From contig NZ_QXJP01000004.1 of the NCBI RefSeq assembly GCF_004115085.1, positions 62,001 to 126,000 on the forward strand: 64,000 nucleotides of DNA, written 5' to 3'. This DNA is from Longirhabdus pacifica. Lineage in GTDB: Bacteria; Bacillota; Bacilli; Paenibacillales; DSM-105158. Positions 1-7,781 of the stretch are shown here, piece after piece (position 1 is the stretch's first letter; every line of letters begins with the position of its first letter). Below the pieces are notes generated by a model. It did no database searches. It saw only the letters and a list, made by a program, of their open reading frames with translations, and had not been told where the DNA came from. The translations under genes were made by a program, and so were the position numbers.

Positions 1-660
1 CACTTGTTCCCCAATGTGAGATAGGACACTGAAGTCGATGTCCCCGTCTTTCATTCCTTGTTTTTCAAAAAATATAAACAACGAATCTGATTTCTGCACG
101 GTTTGTGGTGTATGATAAATTGCTAATGCAGGCCGCAACACTTGATACTGCTGTTTTAATTGTACATAATGTGTTTTTGTTTCCTCTACATTTTCATTTC
201 TTACCGCATCCACTAGCAACTTCGCTGTTTTGCTCATACTTGCCTTTAACTCCATCCACATGGGACGCTCGGCATGGGTGAGGCTATCTACCGCATATCT
301 CACTTGTGTCGCTGCCAGCTTCGCTTGTTCTGGGGAAAAACGAATATTAGCAAAGATTTTTTGTGCTTCAATGATACTACTCGTAAAAGCCTGCATTCCT
401 TCTACCCCTGTGCGGGAGTCAAAATTAATTCGTGTCGCTTGCTTACGAAGTAATTGCAAATGAACATGAGCTTGTTCATATTCTCCACTCATCACATAAT
501 TAAAAAACAATTGTGCCTGTTGCTCCAGTTGTTTTAATCCTTGTTCATTTATTTGTTCACTAAGCACTTTCGTTGCATCTATGTTAGCAGAGCTGTCCAT
601 CGAACATCCGAACAGTAGGAGAATTGTGATGATCATAAAACTAATGAATCCTAATCTCAT
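1..660 (-). CDS. ypjB: Sporulation lipoprotein-like protein YpjB (3' part, cut by window edge)
   Basis: The reading frame is open from the ATG at 660 to the window edge (220 codons, no stop), so the C-terminus is missing. A strong ribosome binding site (run of G) lies about 9 bases upstream of the ATG. The N-terminus has a hydrophobic stretch ending LLFGC at residues 15-19, which looks like a lipobox, so I infer a lipoprotein; the rest is helical and hydrophilic. The gene follows ypjA as it does in Bacillus subtilis, where YpjB is a sporulation-related membrane protein of unclear role. Identity rests on context and general sequence resemblance. Confidence 0.75.
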   Translation of the reverse strand, partial: MRLGFISFMIITILLLFGCSMDSSANIDATKVLSEQINEQGLKQLEQQAQLFFNYVMSGEYEQAHVHLQLLRKQATRINFDSRTGVEGMQAFTSSIIEAQKIFANIRFSPEQAKLAATQVRYAVDSLTHAERPMWMELKASMSKTAKLLVDAVRNENVEETKTHYVQLKQQYQVLRPALAIYHTPQTVQKSDSLFIFFEKQGMKDGDIDFSVLSHIGEQV

Positions 661-710
661 ACCTTGTCCCCCCCTCGTTATATGACTATCATATGGGGGG
701 ATGTCCACAT

Positions 711-1421
711 TTAGACCGCTTTTTTACTTCCTATTTCTCTTCTTTGCAACATAAACATAAAAGCAAGTCCTATGCAAAGTAAACTCAACCCAATCGTAAT
801 CCATTGCACAACAAATACATCGTCATTTAATGGTCGAGGCAAATAAGGGAAGATGGAAAGAGAGTAATCTAGAATATCGTTGCTAAGTGTCCAGATCGCA
901 GCCAACACAATATGAATTGTACGATATTGCATAAACCGCGCATATAGCATCACTTCAACAGCCATCGCAGAATGGGATGTGAGCAGCATATAATCCTGCC
1001 AATTCAAATCATTCCCTTGCATTGCTCCACCTATAATCATCAACACAGCCCACGTCCCATACTTAATCATCGTAATCAATGCAAGTGCTTCGATCCATGA
1101 ACGCAGATGAAAACCGACTCCTTGTTTACGCTGCTTATGGTAAAGTTTATGTAATGGTGAAACATTATCGCCGTTCCCTTTTCTTACTCTGAGCCAAAAT
1201 GAAATTAATACGATAGTAAAAAATAAACTAGCAGTCGGACTATCTGGCACAAAAATGAGCAAAATATTAGCATGGTCTCGTGCTGTGGCAGCCAACTGTC
1301 CGCTATACCATTCATAACCATATATCGTACCTAAACCATTGCTTATAATGAGCACCAGCAATATCGTTTTATGTAGCAAAAAAGCAGGAGATACAAAAAA
1401 TTTAATACTTTGCATAGCCAT
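711..1421 (-). CDS. ypjA: DUF1405 membrane protein YpjA
   Basis: A 236-residue polytopic membrane protein with about six hydrophobic segments and a basic C-terminus. It matches the DUF1405/YpjA family, which sits beside ypjB and downstream of the qcr operon in Bacillus. The start at 1421 has an AGAAGGTT ribosome site upstream. The biochemical function is unknown. A terminator separates it from qcrC, so it may have its own promoter and be co-transcribed with ypjB, 50 bases downstream. Confidence 0.8.
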   Translation of the reverse strand: MAMQSIKFFVSPAFLLHKTILLVLIISNGLGTIYGYEWYSGQLAATARDHANILLIFVPDSPTASLFFTIVLISFWLRVRKGNGDNVSPLHKLYHKQRKQGVGFHLRSWIEALALITMIKYGTWAVLMIIGGAMQGNDLNWQDYMLLTSHSAMAVEVMLYARFMQYRTIHIVLAAIWTLSNDILDYSLSIFPYLPRPLNDDVFVVQWITIGLSLLCIGLAFMFMLQRREIGSKKAV

Positions 1422-1441
1422 GTAACCTTCTCTCTTCTTTA

Positions 1442-1475
1442 GAAAAAGCCTGACCTTACGAGAGGTCAGACTTCA
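1442..1475 (-). terminator. Intrinsic terminator after qcrABC
   Basis: On the minus strand a 10-bp stem (AGTCTGACCT / AGGTCAGGCT, one wobble pair) with a 6-base loop is followed by a run of T. It lies about 100 bases after the qcrC stop and before ypjA. Confidence 0.85.
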
Positions 1476-1572
1476 TTCTAATCTTATATGCTATGTTATG
1501 TTTTACTATGATGCATCAACAGCAACATAAATATTTTTTAAACAAAACATTTATCTGCTTTAATAAGCTAGA

Positions 1573-2463
1573 TTACTCTGCACTAGCTGCATCTTCTGCT
1601 GGTGCCTTTTGCGTTGCTAACCAAGCAGCTAATGTATTTAGTTCATCTTCTGTTAGGCCATTAGTGATATTACTATCCCATTGTGCTGGCATAGTACCAA
1701 TACCATTTTTCATGATGTCCACAAGCTCATCTTCTGTATACTTATCTCCTATACCAAGAAGTGGTGGGAAACTAGCTTGACCTTCCAGACCAGAAGCATG
1801 ACAGCTTAAACAACTAGAAGCTTCGTAAATTTCATACCCTACTTCACTTTGCCCAACGATAGGAATGACAGTCTCTTCTTCTTCCTCTCGCACATCTTCC
1901 CCAGCAGCTAATTTCTCTGCACGTTCAATATGCTCAGGAATGATGTTATTGATTTCCAATTCATGTTGGTAATGATCCCAAGATACTACCGTTAAATAAA
2001 CAACTGCAGCAAAACTAAGAAGCATTAGAGAACTAGCGATCGGTCTTTTATAAAATCTTCTTTCTTTACCCGTATCTAAAAACGGAGCAAGTGTTAGTGC
2101 ACCGAACAATAAGCCAGGAATAATTACCGTACCAAATACGACATAATCCTCAGACAAATAAGGGTACTTTAGCAACTGATACATAAACAAGAAATACCAG
2201 TCAGGCATCGGAATAAAAGCACTGTTATTTGGATCTGCAGGATATCCAAGTGGTGATGGATGCGCAATGATTAATGCTAAAAAGCCAATTAACACAACAC
2301 AACCAACCATCCACTCTTTCAATAAGAAATTAGGTATAAATGCCTCCGATTTACCCGGATACGCAGAATAATCTGGTGGTGGTACAAATTTTCCACCTTG
2401 TTTAACACGGGAATCTCCAACGTAGATCACTTTTTCATCTTTTGAATGATGATCATGCGCCAT
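1573..2463 (-). CDS. qcrC: Menaquinol:cytochrome c reductase, cytochrome b/c subunit
   Basis: QcrC carries electrons from the bc complex to cytochrome c oxidase or soluble cytochrome c. It is a fusion of a subunit-IV-like membrane part (about residues 50-165, three hydrophobic helices, PDWYFLF motif) and a C-terminal cytochrome c domain. The domain has a single heme attachment motif CLSCH near residue 220 and a GTMPAQW segment supplying the likely methionine ligand. A very acidic linker (VREEEEETV) joins the two. Length 296 is somewhat longer than the Bacillus subtilis protein. It is the last gene of qcrABC, with a good ribosome site (AAAGGAGG) before 2463. Confidence 0.95.
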   Translation of the reverse strand: MAHDHHSKDEKVIYVGDSRVKQGGKFVPPPDYSAYPGKSEAFIPNFLLKEWMVGCVVLIGFLALIIAHPSPLGYPADPNNSAFIPMPDWYFLFMYQLLKYPYLSEDYVVFGTVIIPGLLFGALTLAPFLDTGKERRFYKRPIASSLMLLSFAAVVYLTVVSWDHYQHELEINNIIPEHIERAEKLAAGEDVREEEEETVIPIVGQSEVGYEIYEASSCLSCHASGLEGQASFPPLLGIGDKYTEDELVDIMKNGIGTMPAQWDSNITNGLTEDELNTLAAWLATQKAPAEDAASAE

Positions 2464-2545
2464 AATCGTATCCTCCTTTCAACTACATATACAACCATTA
2501 CTTAATACAAAGTACTTCATCTAACATGTAATAGCGTTAAACGGT

Positions 2546-3217
2546 TTACAATGGACCTGAAATACCTTGTTTTCTAATCATAATGAAATGACCTGCTAAC
2601 AGTGCGAACAATGCACCTGGTAAGAAAAATACGTGCAATGCAAAGAAACGTGTTAAGGTCTGTGCACCTGTAATACTTCCACCTTGTAAGAAAGTTTCTA
2701 TATAAGGTCCGAGCAAAGGTACGGATGCTGCAATTTGGATACCAACTTTTGTTGCGAAATATGCTTTGTTATCCCATGGAAGCAAGTAACCAGTAAAACC
2801 TAGCCCTAGCATAACCATAAAAATCAACATACCTACAACCCAGTTCATTTCACGTGGCGCTTTATAGGAACCAGTGAAAAATACCCGTAAGGTGTGTAAG
2901 AACATCATAACAATAACTAAACTTGCTCCCCAGTGATGCATACCTCTTACAATGACACCGAATGCCACTTCATGTTGTAAAAAGTCAACACTTTTATATG
3001 CGTTTGTAATGTCTGGTACGTAGTACATCGTTAAAAACATACCAGATAAAATTTGTAATATCGTGATGAAGAACGTCAGCCCTCCGAAACAATATACGAA
3101 TGCAGAAAAATGATGAGCTGGATTCACGTGTTCTGGAACTTCATGATCCGCAACATCTCTCCACATCGGCGTAATATCAAGACGTTCATCGATCCAATTA
3201 TACATTTTTTTTAACAT
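2546..3217 (-). CDS. qcrB: Menaquinol:cytochrome c reductase, cytochrome b subunit
   Basis: A b6-type cytochrome b of 223 residues with four transmembrane helices. Paired histidines for two b hemes are visible (AHHFSAF, GMHHWGASL, LHTLRVFF, LHVFFLPG). Cys43 in the VYCFGG motif is the residue that in Bacillus QcrB and plant cytochrome b6 binds an extra heme covalently. Oxidation of menaquinol happens at the interface with the Rieske protein. The gene lies 15 bases downstream of qcrA, in one operon. Confidence 0.96.
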   Translation of the reverse strand: MLKKMYNWIDERLDITPMWRDVADHEVPEHVNPAHHFSAFVYCFGGLTFFITILQILSGMFLTMYYVPDITNAYKSVDFLQHEVAFGVIVRGMHHWGASLVIVMMFLHTLRVFFTGSYKAPREMNWVVGMLIFMVMLGLGFTGYLLPWDNKAYFATKVGIQIAASVPLLGPYIETFLQGGSITGAQTLTRFFALHVFFLPGALFALLAGHFIMIRKQGISGPL

Positions 3218-3232
3218 CTGATATCGCCTCCT

Positions 3233-3766
3233 TTACACTCTACTGTTTGGCTTTGTTGTGCTTAAATACACCCAGCCATCTTCAATTTTAACCGGATATT
3301 CATCCAATGGTGCCGGCGCCACTGTTAAGTTTTTACCATCTTTTGTGTAGCGAGCAGCATGGCATGGACAGAAATATTCATCTGAGAAATCCTGACTACC
3401 GTTCCATTTCACCGTACATCCTAAATGTTTACATACCGGAGACAGGGCAAAAATATTACCGCTTTCATCTTTAGAAATCCAAGCTTCAAAGGTAGTGTCA
3501 TTTTTATACCACCCATCCACAATAAGACGTTCAAATTGAAAAGATTGCGGTTCTTGCGTCACTTCTGATACTTCTACAACTTTGACATATTCCCCATCAG
3601 CGTCCGGTTTTAATAATGGATCTACAGCAAACCGTACATTATATAGAAGTGGCACACCTACCATAAAAGCTCCCGATCCACCAAGTGTATAAGAAAGAAA
3701 TTGCCTTCTGGACATTTCTTTACGAAAGACACTTTTCTTTGGCTGTTCATTGTGCTCTCCGCTCAT
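3233..3766 (-). CDS. qcrA: Rieske iron-sulfur subunit of menaquinol:cytochrome c reductase
   Basis: The Rieske protein takes one electron from menaquinol. The cluster-binding boxes CKHLGC and CPCHAA are intact. The N-terminus has a twin-arginine-like SRRQF followed by a hydrophobic anchor. I chose the internal ATG at 3766 (177 residues) because it has a strong AAAGGGGGT ribosome site about 10 bases upstream, whereas the in-frame ATG at 3811 has none. It is the first gene of qcrA-qcrB-qcrC; ypiF lies upstream. A sigma-A-like promoter sits about 140-170 bases before the start. Confidence 0.95.
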   Translation of the reverse strand: MSGEHNEQPKKSVFRKEMSRRQFLSYTLGGSGAFMVGVPLLYNVRFAVDPLLKPDADGEYVKVVEVSEVTQEPQSFQFERLIVDGWYKNDTTFEAWISKDESGNIFALSPVCKHLGCTVKWNGSQDFSDEYFCPCHAARYTKDGKNLTVAPAPLDEYPVKIEDGWVYLSTTKPNSRV

Positions 3767-3903
3767 TTGTTCAAGTACCCCCTTTACTTCTCGTCTAAAG
3801 CATTGCTTCATACGTTGTTCTCATTTTCAACCTACCATTGTTCATTCATTACTTTGATCGTTGTAAGAGTTAAAATGAACCAATTCATAAATATAACAAT
3901 AAT

Positions 3904-3933
3904 ATGATATCTCAGCGCCATCATAAGCGTCAA
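3904..3933 (-). promoter_or_regulatory. Possible sigma-A promoter for qcrABC
   Basis: Minus-strand TTGACG (3933-3928), an 18-base spacer, then TATCAT (3909-3904), in the gap between ypiF and qcrA. I saw no clear ResD box, although ResDE control qcr expression in Bacillus subtilis. Confidence 0.45.
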
Positions 3934-3993
3934 TAATTAGCCAAGCTTTTATGCTGTGATCTGATCGAAAAACAACAAAATGTTATGAAATTG

Positions 3994-4410
3994 TCACACT
4001 TTCGTCCATAACTGCTGGACAGATTGTAATATTTCTTCTTTCATTGGGTTGTCCAAATGCTTAGATGAAACCAACATATCTGCATGGGCAAACTGCATAT
4101 TTTCTATTTTTTCATCTGCAGTGACCACAATAACAAAAGTGAATTGCTGCTTTAATTGATGACAAATTTGATCTACCATTTGGACAAATGTGACTTCCTC
4201 ATGCCATTGATATTGAATGGCGGGATATGTAACGACTCTTCCTTTGTATGGGACTTCCACAATGTCCAATACATCTCTTAATTTTTCTAATGCAGTAATG
4301 ACTTCGATTGGGCTTTCACTTCCATGCAAACCACCAAGAGGAAGTAAGCAGGTATCCAAATATGGCTTTAACGATTCCCATTGTTCACTTTCAATCTCAC
4401 TAAATTTCAT
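3994..4410 (-). CDS. ypiF: DUF2487 protein YpiF
   Basis: A soluble protein of 138 residues matching the YpiF/DUF2487 family, which stands just upstream of qcrA in Bacillus. The function is unknown. I placed the start at the ATG at 4410, preceded by AGGAGGG, rather than at the in-frame ATG at 4467, which lies inside the repeat array. Upstream sequence is entirely the three-copy repeat array, so its promoter must be in or beyond that array. Confidence 0.8.
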   Translation of the reverse strand: MKFSEIESEQWESLKPYLDTCLLPLGGLHGSESPIEVITALEKLRDVLDIVEVPYKGRVVTYPAIQYQWHEEVTFVQMVDQICHQLKQQFTFVIVVTADEKIENMQFAHADMLVSSKHLDNPMKEEILQSVQQLWTKV

Positions 4411-4443
4411 CTCTACCCTCCTACCACTGATCTGTAAAACTAT

Positions 4444-4564
4444 TAAGTTGAAGAAATCATAGAACACAAGTTTACGCCTCAGTTGCCAGGCGTAAAAATT
4501 ATTGTAATTTCTTCATCTTATGTTTAGCGGTAATAAGTTGATGGAACAAGTTCACTCAACTTAT
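4444..4564 (+). repeat. Two-hairpin element, tandem copy 1
   Basis: First of three tandem copies, 121 bp (TAAGTTGAAG...CAACTTAT). Each copy has two parts. Hairpin 1 pairs AAGATGAAGAAAT with ATTTCTTCATCTT and holds an inner stem TTTACGCCT/AGGCGTAAA. Hairpin 2 pairs ATAAGTTGA with TCAACTTAT, with GAAC/GTTC inside. The left end of this copy has one change (GTTG for GATG). Confidence 0.9.
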
Positions 4565-4567
4565 ATT

Positions 4568-4688
4568 TAAGATGAAGAAATCATAGAACACAAGTTTACG
4601 CCTCAGTTGCCAGGCGTAAAAATTATTGTAATTTCTTCATCTTATGTTTAGCAGTAATAAGTTGATTGAACAAGTTCACTCAACTTAT
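4568..4688 (+). repeat. Two-hairpin element, tandem copy 2
   Basis: Second tandem copy, 121 bp, nearly identical to copy 1 and separated from it by ATT. The repeat period between copies is exactly 124 bp. It lies upstream of ypiF. Confidence 0.92.
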
Positions 4689-4691
4689 AAT

Positions 4692-4817
4692 TAAGATGAA
4701 GAAATCATAGAACACAAGTTTACGCCTCAGTTGCCAGGCGTAAAGGTTATAATATTGTAATTTCTTCATCTTATGTTTAGCGGTAATAAGTTGATTGAAC
4801 AAGTTCACTCAACTTAT
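4692..4817 (+). repeat. Two-hairpin element, tandem copy 3
   Basis: Third tandem copy, 126 bp. It differs by a small insertion after the inner stem (AGGTTATAATATTG in place of AAATTATTG), a variant shared with the copies near 7040 and 21850. Confidence 0.9.
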
Positions 4818-4826
4818 TTAAATTAT

Positions 4827-4854
4827 AACAAAAAAAAGCTCCTATCGGAGCGAT
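4827..4854 (-). terminator. Intrinsic terminator after the IDEAL-domain gene
   Basis: Minus-strand GCTCC / GGAGC stem with a 4-base loop and eight T. It ends the transcript coming from the 6841-4908 genes just before the repeat array. Confidence 0.85.
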
Positions 4855-4907
4855 GAAGCGTAAAATAAAATCACCTTCTAGGTTGAATATGTATATGTGT
4901 TATGTTA

Positions 4908-5105
4908 TCAATGAGAGTATGTATTTTCTTGAATCAAATTAAGTTCAGACGTCAATGTGTAAAATTCATTTTGATCGCCACGTTGTAAGGCTTCATCTAT
5001 CGCTTCATATAATTGTTCGACTTTATAGTCTTTGAGTGCTTTATCTAAAAACATCTCCGCATGAAGACTTAACAGTGCATCATAAATAATACTTAATCTT
5101 TCCAT
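4908..5105 (-). CDS. Stand-alone IDEAL-domain small protein
   Basis: A 65-residue protein whose second half (about residues 20-58: LDKALKDYK, IDEALQRGDQNEFYTLTSEL) matches the IDEAL domain found at the C-terminus of YpiB and in other small Bacillus proteins. In Bacillus subtilis ypiB, with an extra N-terminal UPF0302 domain, sits at about this place, so this may be a reduced ypiB or an unrelated IDEAL protein. The function is unknown. An AGGAGTGG ribosome site precedes 5105. The gene follows the carbonic-anhydrase-like gene by 24 bases. Confidence 0.75.
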   Translation of the reverse strand: MERLSIIYDALLSLHAEMFLDKALKDYKVEQLYEAIDEALQRGDQNEFYTLTSELNLIQENTYSH

Positions 5106-5129
5106 TCATACCACTCCTTTAAATTTGCT

Positions 5130-5660
5130 CTATTCCATTTTTTTTATTTGAACAAGCTTCTGGTTATATTGATTCGCCTTGACAACATAACTTTCTGCAG
5201 CAAGTTTCATGCGCTTTATATCATCATCCTTAAGTTCTCTGATGACTTTTGCTGGTACGCCAGCGCAAAGTGTATAGGCTGGTATCTCCATATTTTCCAT
5301 CACGACACTGCCCGCTGCCACGAGCGCACCTTCACGAATGACGGCTTGATTTAATATTTTTGCTCCCATGCCAATCAAACTGTACTGTTTTATTTGACAA
5401 GCATGGACGATAGCCGCGTGTCCAATTGTCACATCATTGTCTACCAAAAGTGGCATCGTTGCATCGACATGACCAATGGCCCCATCTTGAATGTTACTTC
5501 TGTTCCCTATCCGTATTGGTGCGTTATCTCCGCGTAATACGGCATTGAACCATACACTTGCCTCTTCCCCTATATGTACATCTCCGATGATTTTAGCGCC
5601 TTCAGCAATATAAGACGATGGTGAGACAAACGGTACAAACCCTTCATATTGATATAACAT
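5130..5660 (-). CDS. ytoA: Gamma-carbonic-anhydrase-like hexapeptide repeat protein
   Basis: A 176-residue left-handed beta-helix protein built of hexapeptide repeats, resembling YtoA and gamma-class carbonic anhydrases. Three histidines at the positions expected for metal binding are visible (GHVD, and two in IGHAAIVHAC), so a zinc site is possible. The Gln in NIQDG fits the family. Whether it hydrates CO2 or is an acyltransferase relative cannot be told from the sequence. The start has a GGGGG ribosome site. It is probably transcribed with the IDEAL gene and perhaps the gene upstream. Confidence 0.8.
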   Translation of the reverse strand: MLYQYEGFVPFVSPSSYIAEGAKIIGDVHIGEEASVWFNAVLRGDNAPIRIGNRSNIQDGAIGHVDATMPLLVDNDVTIGHAAIVHACQIKQYSLIGMGAKILNQAVIREGALVAAGSVVMENMEIPAYTLCAGVPAKVIRELKDDDIKRMKLAAESYVVKANQYNQKLVQIKKME

Positions 5661-5707
5661 ATGATTTCCCCCTTATTTCATCTTTGGGGGTGATTGTACA
5701 TGGTCAT

Positions 5708-6841
5708 CTAACTGGTGTCAATACGCATGATGGTATCAAAATCTGTAATGGTTACTTGGTTCATCAACTGTTTTCCAATGTGCGTCGTTTTAATGCATGT
5801 TCCGACTTCTTCATCCTCACTCACAGTGATAATGCCTAAATGTAGCATCATTTTTAGTACTCTTTTTTCTAAAATATCATGTTGATTATCGTAAAAATAT
5901 GGTTTTACATAAGGTAACAATACTTCTTTTAACGGCTCTACAGCTATCCAATTTTCCGCAAGGTTTTGAATCCAAGCGACTAGTGCAAGTATGTTTCGTA
6001 TGGGGGCTTTATACAATTTAATGTACAAATGATATACTTGCATATTTTTTTCTTTTAATCTTTTTGCAACTCTCTCTGTTCCTTCTTCTGTTAACTGAAT
6101 AAAGCCATCTTTCTCTTGACACAGCTTACTTGTAATACAGTAGTCATAGATGAAAGAGAAACGATTAGGGTACATTTTGAACCTTCTGCCGTATCCAAAT
6201 CTCCATTCTCCTTTGTCCACTGGTTGTTCTGCTACAGACATTTGGGATAATATGTGTTGTAAACTGCGTTTATACATGAATCCTTCTGGCGTAATGGGTA
6301 TTTCTTCTTCCTGAACAAAGGTTAAAAACTTAAAAATGTCATCGGTGATCAACGAACTCTCATCACGATATATTTGTGGGGGCTTTACATATTGCATATG
6401 CGATTTAAATTGCTTATACATTACTGCAAATATTTTTTGCTTCAGATCCGTCGGAACTTGAAATTCATATTTTGTTTGATGAGAAACTCCGTTAAATAAA
6501 AAACCTAACTGTTTGAATTTAGATATTTTTTTTCGTGACTGACCTTTTCCTCTGTTTTCAGGCTCATCTTTATTGTCCATCACGCTATAATTGGCTCTAG
6601 CCATTAATTCCTCTAAACTATATTTTTTCTTTTTTTCAAACAGTAATAATTGCATAAAGTGGCTTTCTTCCAAAGTTAAGTTCTTCACCAAGTCTTCAAA
6701 CTGATCTTTTCTCGAAAAAGCAATAAGTATAGCTTGGATAAGCTCCCGCTTGGAGTTAGAACTACACCTGCAATTATACTGCGTTGCAATTTGACTTAAT
6801 TGATCAATATCCGAGTAACTTAACATATCAGCTAAATTCAT
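5708..6841 (-). CDS. Conserved hypothetical protein, helical, possibly winged-helix-rich
   Basis: I do not recognise this 377-residue protein. It is soluble and mostly alpha-helical. Residues 1-75 look like a SAP-like or helicase-N-terminal-like helical region (QIATQYNC, KRELIQAIL, LTLEESHFMQLL). The middle has a basic linker (GKGQSRKKISKFKQLG) and several segments that could be winged helices. There is no signal peptide, membrane helix or enzyme motif. The start has a GGGGGAT ribosome site. It occupies the place where ypiA (a TPR protein) and aroE are found in Bacillus subtilis. Confidence 0.6.
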   Translation of the reverse strand: MNLADMLSYSDIDQLSQIATQYNCRCSSNSKRELIQAILIAFSRKDQFEDLVKNLTLEESHFMQLLLFEKKKKYSLEELMARANYSVMDNKDEPENRGKGQSRKKISKFKQLGFLFNGVSHQTKYEFQVPTDLKQKIFAVMYKQFKSHMQYVKPPQIYRDESSLITDDIFKFLTFVQEEEIPITPEGFMYKRSLQHILSQMSVAEQPVDKGEWRFGYGRRFKMYPNRFSFIYDYCITSKLCQEKDGFIQLTEEGTERVAKRLKEKNMQVYHLYIKLYKAPIRNILALVAWIQNLAENWIAVEPLKEVLLPYVKPYFYDNQHDILEKRVLKMMLHLGIITVSEDEEVGTCIKTTHIGKQLMNQVTITDFDTIMRIDTS

Positions 6842-6942
6842 CGCAATCCCCCTGCTGATAACAAAATGATGGTTTTAAATTCATTATGGGGATATTTTTG
6901 CATAAATATTCCTGTTATCTACACATTACTTATTTTCTATGA

Positions 6943-6973
6943 AAGTTAATTGAACAAGTTCAATTCAACTTAT
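6943..6973 (+). repeat. Solo hairpin 2 of the two-hairpin element
   Basis: AAGTTAATTGAAC / GTTCAATTCAACTT forms the element's second hairpin alone, directly before a full copy. It is probably what is left of a degraded tandem copy. Confidence 0.75.
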
Positions 6974-6978
6974 TTATA

Positions 6979-7105
6979 TAAGGTGAAGAAATATTGAAAA
7001 CCAAGTTTACGCCTCAGCTGCCAGGCGTAAAGGTTATCATGTTGTAATTTCTCCATCTTATGTTTAGTGGTAATAAGTTAATTGAACAAGTTCAATTCAA
7101 CTTAT
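6979..7105 (+). repeat. Two-hairpin element overlapping a gene end
   Basis: A 127-bp copy (TAAGGTGAAG...CAACTTAT) in the same orientation as the array at 4444. Its right end overlaps the last codons of the phosphatase gene and supplies that gene's stop codon. Confidence 0.88.
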
Positions 7106-7667
7106 CTAAATGCATCGTACAATTCAGCAACGTATGTGTCCACTGCTGATTATGCTTACCATAATCTAAAACAGATACCGATGTGTTATCTACTCTCAGC
7201 CTATGACTTTTATTTAAAATATGTTGTAATATATGATTGATCCAGCCTCCGTGCGTGACAACGATAACGCGAGATTGTTTATCCTGGTCTACACAATTAT
7301 TCAAAAAACCCATTCCTCTTTGCACTAGATTAGCTGTAGACTCTACATACAGAGAAGCTTCATCCTGATCTTCGTATTGCTTTCGTTCCTCTCTTGTTAA
7401 TCCTTCTAATTTTCCAAAACTCCTTTCTCTTAATCTTATATCTGTCATGACAGGCAAGGCTAATTTATCGCCCACTATTTGCGCTGTATCCCGTGCTCGC
7501 ATCAAATCACTGCTGTATATACAGTCCCATTTTTCTACACTTAGACGATGTGCTAGGGACTCACACTGCTGCTTTCCCATTTCATTTAAAGGAATATTAA
7601 TTTGTCCTTGAATCCTGCCTTGTGCGTTATAGTCCGTTTCACCATGACGAATCAACATCACTTTCAT
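7092..7667 (-). CDS. Histidine phosphatase (phosphoglycerate-mutase-like)
   Basis: A 191-residue member of the histidine phosphatase superfamily. The catalytic RHGETD motif lies at about residues 6-11; the second histidine is in VVTHGGW, and an ERSFGKLEG segment is also typical. It resembles GpmB/PhoE-type phosphatases; the substrate cannot be deduced. I took the ATG at 7667, with GAGGAG upstream, over the GTG at 7679, which overlaps that site. The final codons (DKLN and the TGA stop) come from the repeat element, so the natural C-terminus was probably different. Confidence 0.85.
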   Translation of the reverse strand: MKVMLIRHGETDYNAQGRIQGQINIPLNEMGKQQCESLAHRLSVEKWDCIYSSDLMRARDTAQIVGDKLALPVMTDIRLRERSFGKLEGLTREERKQYEDQDEASLYVESTANLVQRGMGFLNNCVDQDKQSRVIVVTHGGWINHILQHILNKSHRLRVDNTSVSVLDYGKHNQQWTHTLLNCTMHLDKLN

Positions 7668-7725
7668 TATGTATATCACTCCTCACATACTTCTTCATTG
7701 CTTCTAAAAATATCCTTATATACAC

Positions 7726-7764
7726 AAAGGCTTTCATTAATGACATGCATTAATGAAAGCCTTG
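7726..7764 (-). terminator. Long hairpin terminator after the anti-sigma gene
   Basis: A perfect 15-bp stem (AAGGCTTTCATTAAT / ATTAATGAAAGCCTT) with a 7-base loop follows the anti-sigma gene. The T tail on the minus strand is short (TTTGTGTAT). Confidence 0.7.
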
Positions 7765-7781
7765 TGATGGTGTGGTGATCT

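Noticed and set aside
4444-4817. CRISPR array
   Set aside because: The three units are nearly identical along their whole 121-126 bp, with only 3-base spacers, and the same unit occurs singly elsewhere.
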